Origin: Sorangium cellulosum
Lineage (GTDB): Bacteria > Myxococcota_A > Polyangia > Polyangiales > Polyangiaceae
Length of the DNA stretch: 64,000 nt
NCBI RefSeq assembly: GCF_002950945.1
Contig: NZ_CP012673.1
Location: 6,261,001 to 6,325,000, forward strand
Direction of reading: 5' to 3'
Positions 20,614 through 30,900 of the stretch are shown here, one piece after another. Both the position numbers and the translations under genes were made by a program. The first letter of the stretch is position 1; each line of letters starts with the position of its first letter. The notes below the pieces were generated by a model, which did no database searches, was not told where the DNA came from, and worked only from the letters and a program-made list of their open reading frames with translations.

Positions 20614-21885
20614 TCAGTCGTAAAATCCGAGCGACGTGTGGCTGACGATCGATCCCTCCTCGGGATCGACGCACTGCTCGTAGTGGAGCATCTCTCCGCG
20701 CGACGACCGCGGGAGCGTCCGGAGCAAGGTGTAGATCGGGCCGAGCCCGCAGACGCGGCGGGTGCCGAGGTCCTGCGCGACGTCGGCGAAGAAGCCCGGC
20801 GGATCGATCGACGTCGCGCGATCGATCGAGGCGCGATCGCGCTCGCGCAGCGCCCTCCGCTGGCGCTCGTCGAGCGGCGCGGCGTCGCCGAAGCGCGGCC
20901 CGACGTGGGCGAGATCGGCCCCGGCGATCACGAGGACGTGGTCGCGGCGCTTCTCCAGCGCCTCGCCGAGCGCCCTCAGGAACGACTCGGCGCCGTCGTC
21001 CTGCGCGGGATCGCGGCGCCGCGCCTGGCATTCGGAGAGGCCGCAGAGGATGGGGACGATCGTCGCCGGGCGGTCGCCGAGGAGGTGCCGGACGAACACC
21101 GCCTGGAACTCGATCGAGTGCTCGTTCTTGTGCAGGTACTGCTCCTCCCGCACGTCGAAGCGGCTCCCCGCCGCGATCTCCGCGATCATCGCGCGATCCG
21201 GGTCGAGCGGGCCGAGCGGCGTCGCGAACGTCTTCTCGCAGACGGCGAACGGGCGGCGCATCGCGGCGTGCGACGTCCCGAGCAGCACGAAGGTGTCGAC
21301 CTTCTCCAGCCCCGGCGCCGCCAGCGCCTGCTCCAGCGCCGCGTAGGCGTGCCCGTAGCCGACGGCGGCGCGCCAGAGATCCATGTGCGGCGCGCAGAGC
21401 CCGATCATGCGCCTCGCCGCGCCGCGCGGCGGGGCGCCGTCGCGCGACGCCCCGGCCTGCGGCCGTGCCACCGCCAGGCACTGGCGCTCGATGAAGTCGG
21501 CGAGCTTGAGCCGGTCGCCGTGGTACGCGCCGCCCGCGTGGGCGGCGATCCGGATCGGCGCCGCGTCGAACGACCCCACGACGCTCCGCCGGCGCGCATG
21601 GAACCGCGGGCTGTCGAGCATCCAGGCGAGCTCCAGCTCGTCGGCCAGCTGCGCCACGTGGGCGGCGTCCACCCGTTGGCCCGTCGATCGGGAGACGTCG
21701 CGCGCGATCTCGTCCACCGTGCGCCTCCCGTCGAAGCGCGCGAGCACCGCCGAGCTCTCGGCCGGCACGATCACGGCCGACGGCGCAATGCCCTCGGTAT
21801 CGCGCAGCATCAACGCGCGGCCGCGGCGCTCATCCTGGACAACGACGACTTCTAGAGATCGAAGCTTCGGTCGCAGAGACGACAT
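20614..21885 (-). CDS. MEMO1-family protein with N-terminal PqqD-like domain
   Basis: 423 residues. The C-terminal 280 residues match the MEMO/AmmeMemoRadiSam protein B family (GLCAPHMDLWRAAVGYGHAYAAL broken over the first strand, LLGTSHAAMRRPFAVCEKTF, EHSIEFQAVFVRHLL, VIAGADLAHVGPRFGD, TSLGFYD at the end) with its conserved His/Asp/Cys metal-site residues. The first 110 residues include FDGRRTVDEIARDVSR and AHVAQLADELELAWML, as in PqqD-like winged helices that bind substrate peptides. No radical SAM or AMMECR1 partner gene is adjacent. Function unproven; a redox or RNA-modification-related role has been proposed for the family. Confidence 0.85.
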   Translation of the reverse strand: MSSLRPKLRSLEVVVVQDERRGRALMLRDTEGIAPSAVIVPAESSAVLARFDGRRTVDEIARDVSRSTGQRVDAAHVAQLADELELAWMLDSPRFHARRRSVVGSFDAAPIRIAAHAGGAYHGDRLKLADFIERQCLAVARPQAGASRDGAPPRGAARRMIGLCAPHMDLWRAAVGYGHAYAALEQALAAPGLEKVDTFVLLGTSHAAMRRPFAVCEKTFATPLGPLDPDRAMIAEIAAGSRFDVREEQYLHKNEHSIEFQAVFVRHLLGDRPATIVPILCGLSECQARRRDPAQDDGAESFLRALGEALEKRRDHVLVIAGADLAHVGPRFGDAAPLDERQRRALRERDRASIDRATSIDPPGFFADVAQDLGTRRVCGLGPIYTLLRTLPRSSRGEMLHYEQCVDPEEGSIVSHTSLGFYD

Positions 21886-22032
21886 CTGGCACGAGAATAG
21901 CGCGTGCGCGCTCGTTGCGTAGCTTGGCAGCCCGCGTGAGGGCTGCCACAGTGCGGCCGCACGCCGAGGCTCGCCGGTCGCAGGGGCAGCGCGCTCCAGA
22001 ACGGACGGCTGGCACCTTCCCCTTCCCTGCCC

Positions 22033-22632
22033 ATGCGCCGGACCTCGACCTCCGACCCACGTCGCCTCGAAGCCGACCTGCTCGCCGAGCTCTCGGCCGT
22101 GTACCGGGAAACCGAAGAAATCTTCCACGGCTGGAGCTGCCAGGCGTCGACCGAGTGCTGCCGGTTCGGCATCACGGGGCGGGAGCCCTATGTCACGTCC
22201 ATCGAGCTCGCCGCGGTTCGGCGCGCCATCGCGGCCCGGGGAGGCCCCCGCGCGCTCCAGGGGATCGTGCGCGCCGACGGGGGGTCCGCGGCGCCCGATC
22301 CGCAGGCAAAGGTCGACGGAGGCGCGGGCCGGCGGCGCGTGCTCCCGAACGCGGCGGAGCGGCGCTGCCCGATGCTCACCGACGCGGGCCGCTGCGCGAT
22401 CTACGCCGCGAGGCCCCTCGGGTGCCGCACCTTCTACTGCGATCGCGCCTCCGCCGGAGCCCCGGTGCGCCACCACGACGTGACCCGGCTCGTCCGCAAG
22501 GTGCAGGAGGTGGCGGCGCGCCACGAGCCGGGCGGTGACCTCGGACGTCCCCTCACCCGCGCGCTGGCCGATGACGTCGCCGGCGCCGCAGGTGCGCCGT
22601 CCCGATCGGGCGGCGCGCGCCGCGGGCGGTGA
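22033..22632 (+). CDS. YkgJ-family cysteine-cluster protein
   Basis: 199 residues. Eight or so conserved cysteines in the family pattern: SCQASTECC near the N-terminus, RRCPML, GRCAIY and RPLGCRTFYC in the second half, consistent with a zinc or Fe-S site. Such proteins are widespread and mostly uncharacterised. Divergent from the MEMO gene across 147 bases. The Arg/Ala-rich last 35 residues look unstructured. Confidence 0.85.
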   Translation: MRRTSTSDPRRLEADLLAELSAVYRETEEIFHGWSCQASTECCRFGITGREPYVTSIELAAVRRAIAARGGPRALQGIVRADGGSAAPDPQAKVDGGAGRRRVLPNAAERRCPMLTDAGRCAIYAARPLGCRTFYCDRASAGAPVRHHDVTRLVRKVQEVAARHEPGGDLGRPLTRALADDVAGAAGAPSRSGGARRGR

Positions 22633-22687
22633 CCGCGCGCGGAGCGCCCCCGCCGCGCGCAGCGATCGCGCTCGCCGCGCCGCCGGC

Positions 22688-24862
22688 TCAGGTCCGCTCG
22701 ACCGCCATCACGCCGGGGATCCGCTGCAAGCGCCGGATGACGCTCTTCAGCTGCGCGAGGTCCGAGCAGAGGAAGGTGAACGTGTTCATCGCTCGCCCGT
22801 CGTCGCCCGCCCGGCAGGTCGCCTCGCTGATGTTGATCCCCTGCTCGTGGAACGTGTGGCCGACCGTCGCGAGGATGCCCGGCCGGTTCGCGGTCATCAC
22901 CTTGATCTGCACCGGGCGGTTGATCTTCGCGCGCGCGTCCCACGAGATCTCCACGCGGCGCTCGGGATCCGTGTCGAACGCCTTGGCGCAGTTGCGGCGG
23001 TGGACCGTGATGCCGCGGCCGCGCGTGATGAACCCGACGATCTCGTCGCCGGGCAGCGGGTTACAGCACTTCGTGTAGCGCACGAGCACGTCGTCGATGC
23101 CGTTCAGCCGGATGCCGTGGCTGTCGCGCCCCGTGACCTTGCGGACGAGCGACTCGATCCGCCCCTCCTTGATCGACTCGGGCGGCGTCGTCGGCGTGCC
23201 CTGCTCGTTCTCCTTGGGGGTGGGCGAGAGGAACTCGCAGACCGCCCGCACGCTCACCTTGCCGTAGCCGACCGAGATGAACAGCTCGTCAGCCGAGGCA
23301 ACGCCGAAGCGCTCCATCACCTTGCGCAGCTCGGCCTCGTTCTTCGTGAGGCGGCTCAGGCTCATGCTCCGCTGGTGCATCTCCTTCTCGAGGAGCTCAC
23401 GGCCCAGCTTGAGCGACTTCTCGCGCTGCTCGGTCCGAAGGTAGTTGCGGATCTTCGACCGCGCGCGGCTGGTCGAGACGTAATCGAGCCAGTCCTTCGA
23501 CGGGTGCTGGCTCGGGTTGGTCATCACCTCGACCACGTCGCCGTTCCGCAGCTTCGAGCGGAGCGGCACGATGGCGCCGTTGACCCGCGCGCCCGAGCAG
23601 TGCTCGCCGACCTTCGTGTGGATCGCGTACGCGAAGTCGATCGGCGTCGAGCCGCGCGGGAAGACGCGGACGTCGCCCTTCGGCGTGAAGACGTACACCT
23701 CGTCCTGGAACAGGTCGACCTTGACGCTCTCGAGGAACTCGGCCGGATCCTTGAGCTCCTTCTGGAACTCCATCAGCTGGCGGAGCCAGCCGAACCGCGC
23801 GGCGTCCTTCGGATCGACGCCGCCCGAGTTCTTCTCCTTGTACTTCCAGTGCGCCGCGATGCCCTGCTCGGCCACGCGGTGCATCTCGTTGGTGCGGATC
23901 TGGATCTCGATCCGCTCGCGCCCGGGGCCGATGACCGTCGTGTGCAGCGACTGGTACATGTTCGGCTTGGGCAGCGCGACGTAATCCTTGAAGCGGCCGG
24001 GGACCGGGGTCCACTGCGAGTGAATGACGCCGAGCGTCGCGTAGCAGTCCGCGACCGACTCGACGAGCACGCGGAACGCGATGACGTCGTAGACCTGGTC
24101 GAAGTCGCACTGCTGCGCCTGCATCTTGCGCCAGATCGAGTAGAGGTGCTTCGCGCGGCCGGTCACGTCGACCGCGAAGCCCTGCTCGGCGAGCTTGGCC
24201 GAGAGCACCTTCGAGACCTCGTGGATGTATTTGTCGCGCTCCTTCGCGGTCGTCTTGACCTTCTGCGAGAGGTCCGCCCACGCCTCCGGCTCGATGTACC
24301 GGAACGACAGGTCCTCGAGCTCGCTCTTGAACCGGGCGATGCCGAGGCGGTTCGCGAGCGGGGCGTAGATCTCCATCGTCTCCCGGGCGATCCGGTCCTG
24401 CGCCTCGGGCTTCATGAACTCGAGCGTCCGCATGTTGTCGAGGCGGTCGCACAGCTTCACGAGCAGCACGCGGATGTCGCGCGCCATCGCCACCAGCATC
24501 TTGCGGAAGTTCTCCGCTTGCCGATCCTCCTTGGAGGCGAAGTTGATCTTCGAGAGCTTCGTCACGCCGTCGACGAGGAACGCCACCTCCTCGCCGAAGC
24601 TGTCCTCGATGTCGGTGGTCGTCGCGAGGGTGTCCTCCACGACGTCGTGCAGGAGCCCGGCGCAGACGCTCGCCGTGTCCAGCTTGAGCTCGGTGATGAT
24701 CGCGGCGACGCTCGCCGGGTGGGAGAAATAGGGGTCGCCGCTCTTGCGGGTCTGCCCTCGGTGCGCATCCGCGCTGTAGGCGTAGGCCCGGGCGATGAGA
24801 TCGACGTCTGCAGCCGGTTGATAGGTTCGGACGCGATCGACAAGCTCCGTCAACGTCAGCAT
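22688..24862 (-). CDS. rel: Bifunctional (p)ppGpp synthetase/hydrolase Rel
   Basis: 724 residues, full length for Rel/SpoT. HD hydrolase domain with intact metal ligands (FSHP, LLHDVVEDT at 70-78, KLCDRLDNMRT). Synthetase domain with GRAKHLYSIWRKM and the RFKDYVALPKPN sequence; RxKD is the signature of bifunctional enzymes rather than RelA (ExDD). A TGS domain follows (YVFTPKGDVRVFPRGST), then the CCNPLPGDEIVGF zinc-finger/helical region and a C-terminal ACT domain (NRPGILATVGHTF). It sets the stringent-response alarmone, which in myxobacteria also triggers development. Confidence 0.98.
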   Translation of the reverse strand: MLTLTELVDRVRTYQPAADVDLIARAYAYSADAHRGQTRKSGDPYFSHPASVAAIITELKLDTASVCAGLLHDVVEDTLATTTDIEDSFGEEVAFLVDGVTKLSKINFASKEDRQAENFRKMLVAMARDIRVLLVKLCDRLDNMRTLEFMKPEAQDRIARETMEIYAPLANRLGIARFKSELEDLSFRYIEPEAWADLSQKVKTTAKERDKYIHEVSKVLSAKLAEQGFAVDVTGRAKHLYSIWRKMQAQQCDFDQVYDVIAFRVLVESVADCYATLGVIHSQWTPVPGRFKDYVALPKPNMYQSLHTTVIGPGRERIEIQIRTNEMHRVAEQGIAAHWKYKEKNSGGVDPKDAARFGWLRQLMEFQKELKDPAEFLESVKVDLFQDEVYVFTPKGDVRVFPRGSTPIDFAYAIHTKVGEHCSGARVNGAIVPLRSKLRNGDVVEVMTNPSQHPSKDWLDYVSTSRARSKIRNYLRTEQREKSLKLGRELLEKEMHQRSMSLSRLTKNEAELRKVMERFGVASADELFISVGYGKVSVRAVCEFLSPTPKENEQGTPTTPPESIKEGRIESLVRKVTGRDSHGIRLNGIDDVLVRYTKCCNPLPGDEIVGFITRGRGITVHRRNCAKAFDTDPERRVEISWDARAKINRPVQIKVMTANRPGILATVGHTFHEQGINISEATCRAGDDGRAMNTFTFLCSDLAQLKSVIRRLQRIPGVMAVERT

Positions 24863-25046
24863 GAAGAGTCCGGCGGGCGCGACGCGCCCCCTCCCTTTTG
24901 CACGCTAACACCGCGATTTAGACCCCGCAATTGTGTCACCATGCGCGTGTCCGGCGCCGGGTGCACGCGCTGGACACGCGCGCCGGATGCGCGCACGGGG
25001 CCCGTCGTTGAGCTCCGTTCCACCCTCATCCCATCCACCCTGGTCC

Positions 25047-26288
25047 ATGGATTTCATGGAGCCGATCACCACCTACGTCCACTTTCCCTGGTGCCTGAAG
25101 AAGTGTCCCTACTGCGACTTCGTCTCGTTCGCGAAGGCGCGGGAAGCGATCGACCACCGCGGCTACGCTGACGCGGTACTGGCCGAGCTCCGCAAGCGCA
25201 CGGACGCGCTGGGCGAGCGCGAGCTCCGGAGCGTCTTCTTCGGCGGCGGGACGCCGTCCCTGTGGGAGCCGGAGGAGATCGGCAGGGTGCTCGCGGCGAT
25301 CACCGCGGCCGCCGGCCGGCTCGCGCCCGATCTCGAGGTGACCGTCGAATGCAACCCGACCTCGCTGGACGAGCAGCGGGCCCGTGCGCTCCGAGCGGTC
25401 GGAGTGAACCGGCTCAGCATCGGAGTTCAGGGGCTCGACCTCGAGCGCCTCCAGTTCCTCGGGCGGCTTCACGACCCGGACGGCGGCCTCGGCGCGCTCT
25501 CAGCGGCCCTCCGGTCCGGCATGCCGCGCGTGAGCGGCGATCTCATCTATGGTGTCGCGGTGGGGACCGCCGAGGCGGCGCGGGAGCAGCGCCCCGAGCA
25601 CGCCGCCGCCGAGGCGCGCGCGGTGGCCTCGACCGGCGTGACGCACGTCTCGGCGTACAGCCTCACGATCGAGTCCGGCACCTCGTTCGGCGAGCTCGCG
25701 CGGCGCGGTCGCCTGCCGCTCGCAGGAGACGAGGGCGTGGCGGACACGTTCTTCGCGATCGACGAGGCGCTCGAGGCAGAGGGGCTCGCCCACTACGAGA
25801 TCTCGAATTATGCGAGGCCGGGCCACGAGGCGCGGCACAACCTCGGGTACTGGCGAGGCGTCGATTACGTCGGGCTCGGATGCGCCGCCTTCGGGACGGT
25901 ATCGCGCCCCGATCCGCGCTGGGGCCTGCGATCGGCCGGCGCGGCGCCCGGCGAGGCGTTCGCGGTCCGCTACCGGAACATCGCGAGCCCGGAGCGGTAC
26001 ATGGCCGCCATGGCCGAGGCGGGCGAGGCGATCCCGGTGGACAGCGACGAACGGCTCGACCCCGAGACCCGGCTGTCCGAGCGCATCATGCTCGGGCTCA
26101 GGCTGCGCGACGGGTTCGATCTCGAGGAAACAGCCTCCGCGCTCGGGGTGCCGGCGTGGAGCCCCGCCCGACGGAAGGCCGCGGAGCGGCTCGAGCGCGC
26201 CGGCCGCCTCACGATCGACGGCGGGCGGCTCGCCGTTCCGAAGGCCGCGTGGGTCTTCGCCGACGGCATCGCGGCCGACCTGTTCTGA
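25047..26288 (+). CDS. hemW: HemW-type radical SAM heme chaperone
   Basis: 413 residues. The radical SAM cluster motif CLKKCPYC (C16, C20, C23) is followed by the fourth-cysteine-free DF of HemW/HemN proteins. FFGGGTPSLW, VECNPTSLD and SIGVQGLD follow. The HNxxYW motif (RHNLGYWRGVDYVGLGCAAFG) typical of HemW heme binding is present. Older annotations call such proteins oxygen-independent coproporphyrinogen oxidase, but the HN-YW motif favours HemW. Two ATGs (25047, 25056) are possible starts. Divergent from rel. Confidence 0.94.
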   Translation: MDFMEPITTYVHFPWCLKKCPYCDFVSFAKAREAIDHRGYADAVLAELRKRTDALGERELRSVFFGGGTPSLWEPEEIGRVLAAITAAAGRLAPDLEVTVECNPTSLDEQRARALRAVGVNRLSIGVQGLDLERLQFLGRLHDPDGGLGALSAALRSGMPRVSGDLIYGVAVGTAEAAREQRPEHAAAEARAVASTGVTHVSAYSLTIESGTSFGELARRGRLPLAGDEGVADTFFAIDEALEAEGLAHYEISNYARPGHEARHNLGYWRGVDYVGLGCAAFGTVSRPDPRWGLRSAGAAPGEAFAVRYRNIASPERYMAAMAEAGEAIPVDSDERLDPETRLSERIMLGLRLRDGFDLEETASALGVPAWSPARRKAAERLERAGRLTIDGGRLAVPKAAWVFADGIAADLF

Positions 26289-26361
26289 AGCGGCGCAGAG
26301 CGGTCGGGCGCGGCCCGCGCGTCGCGGCGGACGGCGGAGGGAGATCCGCGCCGCGCGATCC

Positions 26362-27108
26362 TCACGCGAGACGCAACGTCGCGCGCACCACGCTCGGCCC
26401 CGGACCGGACGGCGCCGCCGCGAGCAGGCGCCCCTCGGCGTCGAGGATGCGCGAGCCCCCCTGGCCCAGGAGCGCCGGCCTGGACGGGCCCCAGTTCGCG
26501 TTCACGACCGCGACGTGATGGCGCCGGGCGAGCGCCGGCAGCAGCTCGGCGCGCGCGTCCCCCTCCCCGGGCGGATCGACCCAGGCCGTCGGAAAGAGCA
26601 AGAGGTCGGCCCCGTCGAGCGCGTCGCCCGCGTCGTCGGAGAGGAAGTGCACGTCGAAGCAGATCGCGGTGGTCACCCGCAGGCCGAGCAGGTCGAGGAC
26701 CGGGGTCCCGAGATCGCCTGGAGCCGCCCAGCGCTCCGGGAACCACGGGTGGCGCTTGCGGTAGTGGCCGACGCGGCGCCCGTCGCGATCGAAGACGAGC
26801 AGGCTGTTGTAGAAGCGACCCCGGCTCTCCTCGACGAGCGGCCCCGCCAGCGCGACCGCGTGCCTGCGCGCGAGCTCGGCGAGGCCGCGCGCAGACTCCC
26901 CCTCGAGCGGCTCCGCGAAGCGGCGCAGATCGCAGTCGCCCCGGGGCGAGACGTAGCCCGTGAGAATGAGCTCGGGCAGCAGCACGAGATCTGCGCCAGA
27001 AAACGCCGGAGAGCCGAGGAGGCGATCGATCTCGGCGAAGGCGGCCGGCGGATCGCCGAAGCGCTGCGGCAGCTCGAGCGCGACCACGTCGAGGGCGCGA
27101 GCGACCAT
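26362..27108 (-). CDS. Carbon-nitrogen hydrolase (nitrilase superfamily)
   Basis: 248 residues from the ATG with AGGG upstream. Catalytic triad E46 (LLPELILTGY), K118 (HYRKRHPWFPE) and C150 (AICFDVHF). Single-domain amidase size. The short active-site context and FPTAWVDPP segment resemble omega-amidase/biotinidase-like members, but the substrate cannot be named. Converges with hemW. Confidence 0.9.
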   Translation of the reverse strand: MVARALDVVALELPQRFGDPPAAFAEIDRLLGSPAFSGADLVLLPELILTGYVSPRGDCDLRRFAEPLEGESARGLAELARRHAVALAGPLVEESRGRFYNSLLVFDRDGRRVGHYRKRHPWFPERWAAPGDLGTPVLDLLGLRVTTAICFDVHFLSDDAGDALDGADLLLFPTAWVDPPGEGDARAELLPALARRHHVAVVNANWGPSRPALLGQGGSRILDAEGRLLAAAPSGPGPSVVRATLRLA

Positions 27109-27223
27109 GGGTTGCCCTAGCGGCTGCACGCCGCGGCCAGGAGCCCGCGCGGCGCGGCGGCGATGCGGTCGGGCGCAGGTCGCTCTGATCGGAGCCCCTC
27201 GGCGGCCACCGGGCGTCCTCGGC

Positions 27224-27670
27224 TCAGCGGAGGTTCCGGGCCGCGTGGAGCTGGTGCAGGCTCACGGCCAGGTCGACCTGACGGCGCAGGTCCGAGGCGA
27301 TCCACGGCTTGGTGATGATCCGGAACGTCGCGCTCTCCCGGGAGATCTTCTGGATCTGCTCCACGTCGGTCGGCGCACACACGAGCACCGGCACGTAGCT
27401 GAGCCCCTGCCGCCGCAGCTCGCGCAGCAGCGCGAGCCCGCTGAAATGAGGCATCCGGTAGTCCGCGACGACCACGGACGGCGGCTCCTTCACCGCTGCA
27501 GCGAGGGCGCGGCGCGGATCACCGAAGGTGCGGACCTGGTAGCCGGAGCGGAGCGCCCGCTCCATGAGGTCCAGGTTGCTCTCCTCATCGTCGACGGCGT
27601 AGAGGAGCGTCCCTTGGCCCCGACCACTCGACGGTGGCGGCATGCTGCCGGAATGCGGGGCATTGCCCAT
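27224..27670 (-). CDS. Stand-alone response-regulator receiver protein
   Basis: 148 residues: a short Ser/Pro lead, then one CheY-like domain. Acidic pair D27/D28, phospho-acceptor D70 (VVADYRMP), lysine K121 (IITKPW). The usual Thr/Ser at the end of strand 4 is Cys98 (VLVCAP), which may slow or alter the phosphorylation switch. No output domain and no adjacent histidine kinase. It is divergent from the large kinase/cyclase gene. Confidence 0.88.
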   Translation of the reverse strand: MGNAPHSGSMPPPSSGRGQGTLLYAVDDEESNLDLMERALRSGYQVRTFGDPRRALAAAVKEPPSVVVADYRMPHFSGLALLRELRRQGLSYVPVLVCAPTDVEQIQKISRESATFRIITKPWIASDLRRQVDLAVSLHQLHAARNLR

Positions 27671-27935
27671 CGAGCGCGAGGGTATCAGACCTCGTTCTTC
27701 CGCACCACGCGCTCAAACCGAAGTAATCCCGGTCGCTGACCCGGGCGGCCGGGCGGCGAGGCGCACACGGAGCTCACCGCGCGCACGGCAGGGGCGGGCA
27801 CCTCTCGCGGCCAGACCGGCCGGACGCTGCCCTCGCGGTCGCTGCGGTCCCAGGTGCGGCCGCGAGCGCTCAACCTGGGCCGGCGGCGGTGTTCGCGATC
27901 CCCTCCGGCCGCGTTCGGCGGTAAGAGATCAGGAG

Positions 27936-30900
27936 ATGCCCGCTCGCGATGGATTGCTCGAGGTCGGGGCGCTCGTGGACGGCCGCTACCAGGTGCTCGG
28001 TCACCTGGGCAGCGGCGGTCACAGCGTCGTCTACGAGGCGCGTCAGATCGTGACCACCCAGCGCGTGGCGCTCAAGCTGCTGCGGCCGGAGACGCTGCGC
28101 CGCGCGCGGGAGAGCGGATCACAAGAGGCGCGCTTCGAGCGGGAGATGCAGGTCATCGCCCAGCTCAGCCACCCGAACATCGTGCGGCTGCTCGACGCCG
28201 GACGCCTGCCCGAAGGCGAGCTCTACCTCGCGCTGGAGTACGTCGACGGCGAGACGCTGACCGCGCGCTGCCAGCGCACGCGGGGCATCGAGCCGAACGA
28301 AGCGAAGCGGCTGATGCTGCAGGTGCTCGACGCGATCGGGTTCGCCCACGAGCGTGGGGTCGTGCACCGGGATCTCAAGCCGCACAACGTCATGATCGCC
28401 GGGTCCGGACGACGGACCCACGCCAAGGTGCTGGATTTCGGGATCGCCGCGCTCATCGGCGAGGCGCGCGCCGCCGACTACCGGGCGCTGACGCCCACCG
28501 GGGAGTTCAACGGGACGCCGGCCTACATGGCCCCGGAGCAGCTCGTGCAGTCGACCCCGACGGCCGCGGCGGACATCTACGCGTGGGGGCTCACCTTCCT
28601 CGAGTGTCTGATCGGCGCGCCCGTGATGCACGAGGCGACCGTCGCGGAGGTCATCTTCCGGCAGCTGAGCCCCGAGCCGGTGCCGATCCCCCGAGCCCTC
28701 CGCGGGCACCCCCTGGGCGCGCTGCTGGAGCAGGCGACCGCCAAGTCGCCGGCGCACCGCTTCCGGTCCACGCGCGACGCCTACGAGCTCCTGGAGGCGT
28801 GCGACGTGGCGGACATCCCGTGGCCTCTGCCCAGCGACGCCGGCCGCGGCGCCACCGGGCAGGGGCGCGGCGGCGCGCTGGAGCAGCGGGCCATCGCGAC
28901 GCGCGCGGCGTACGAGGACGCCAACCAGGAGACGCAGCACGTGCCCTCCGTCGTCGTGCAGGCGCACAGCGCCCCGCCGAAGAGCCTCGAGCAGCAGCGG
29001 CACGACGAGCGGCTGGCCGCGGCGCCGACGCTCGCCATGGCGGGCCGCATGCTCGCGCCCGGCGGAGAGGTGGCGCGGCCGATCCGCAACGCGGCGCTCC
29101 CGCCCGGCGCCACCGTGCTGCGCGGCTCGCAGCCGCCGCCGCCCGTGAACGCGACGTCGCGCCCGAGCTACCCGCCCGGGCTACGCCACACGACCGGCAC
29201 CGGCCGCGGCGAGCGCCGCCAGCTCACCGTCCTCGTGTGCGGGCTCGCCAGCGCCGAGCGCATCGCGGACACCGTCGACAGCGAGGCGTTCCACGAGCTC
29301 GTCCAGATGTACCGGGCGGCGTGCGCCCAGGTGATCGGCGCGCAGGAGGGGGTCTTCCTCCGCTCCCCCGGCGAGGAGACGATCGCGTACTTCGGCCACC
29401 CGGTGGCCCGGGAGGACGACGCGCTCCGCGCCGTGCAGGCGGCGCTCGACCTGGTCGAGCACATGGCCGGCCTGAACGCGCGCGAGTTCACCTCCGTGCC
29501 CCTGTCCGTGCAGGTCGGCGTGCACACCGGGATCGTCGTCGTCGCGGACAGCGACGCCGCGCCCTCGCTCGCCGGTCCGACGCTGAACGCCGCGACCCAG
29601 CTGAAGGCGCACGCCGAGCCGGGGACGGTGCTCGTCAGCCGCGCCACGCAGAAGCTGATCGAGGGCTACTACTACGTGGACGCGCTCGGCGAGATCAACC
29701 CGAAGGGCGCGCGCCAGCCGATCGAGGTCTTCGCGGTGCACGGGCGCACGACGGCGCGGGACCGGCTGGACGCGAGGATGCACCAGGGGCTCACCCCGCT
29801 CGTCGGACGGAAAGACGAGCTCGATCAGCTGGCGGCACGGTGGGCGCGGGCCTCGGACGGCGCCGGCCAGGTGGTGCTGATGACGGGCGAAGCCGGCATC
29901 GGCAAGTCGAGGAGCGTGCGCGCCTTCCGCGACCGGCTGGCCGGGACGCCGCACCTGTGGCTCGAGGCGCGCTGCTCGCCGCAGCTCCAGAACAGCGCGT
30001 TCTATCCGGTCATCGAGCTGCTCAACGCGCTGCTCGCGGGCGACCGCGAGCGCGCGAGCACGCTGAGCGGCGCCGCGCCGCCGAGCGGCGCCACCCCGGA
30101 CAACGGCGGCGACAGGCTCGCCCGGCTGGAGCAGCTGCTCGCCGACGTGGAGGCAGGACCGCTCGCCGCGCCGCTGCTCGCCTCGCTGCTGTCGATCCCG
30201 CTCGAGGGGCGCCACGCGATGCCGGCGCTCACCCCCCAGCGCCAGCGGCAGGAGACGATCGCGTCGCTGCTGCAGCTCTTCCTCGGGCTCGCCGATCGAC
30301 AGCCGCTCGTGCTCACGGCCGAGGACCTGCACTGGGCCGACCCGTCCACGCTGGAGCTGCTCGGCCGGCTCATCGAGGAGGGGAGGCCGTCGCCGCTCCT
30401 CTTGCTCCTGACCGCGCGCCCCACGTTCGCGCCGCCGTGGCCGATGCGATCCCACTTCGCGCAGATCCACCTCGCGCCGCTCAGCGCCGACCGGATGGCG
30501 TCGCTCGTCCAGCAGCTCGCCGGCGCCTACGCGGGCGGCGCGGCCTCCGTGCCGGCCTCGCTGCCGCGCGAGGTGGTGCAGATGCTCGCGGAGCGCAGCG
30601 ACGGCGTCCCGCTGTTCGCCGAGGAGCTCACGCGCATGGTGCTCGAGTCGGCCGCCGCGAAGGCGGCCGCGGGGGAGCTGCCCGGCTCGCCGGGCTCCTG
30701 GCTCGGGTGGATCGGCGCGCTCGAGATCCCGACCACCCTGCAGCACTCGCTGATGTCGCGCCTCGACCGCCTCGGCCCGGCCAAGGAGGTCGCCCAGCTC
30801 GGCGCGGTGTTCGGGCGCTCGTTCGGCTACGAGGCGCTCGAGCTCTGCGCGGGCGGCGACGGCGCAGAGCCGCTGCTCGCGGCCTCGAGCCCCGACGAGC

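Noticed and set aside
22535..25171. 878-codon open frame on the plus strand
   Set aside because: Antisense shadow of rel, whose own frame matches every Rel domain.
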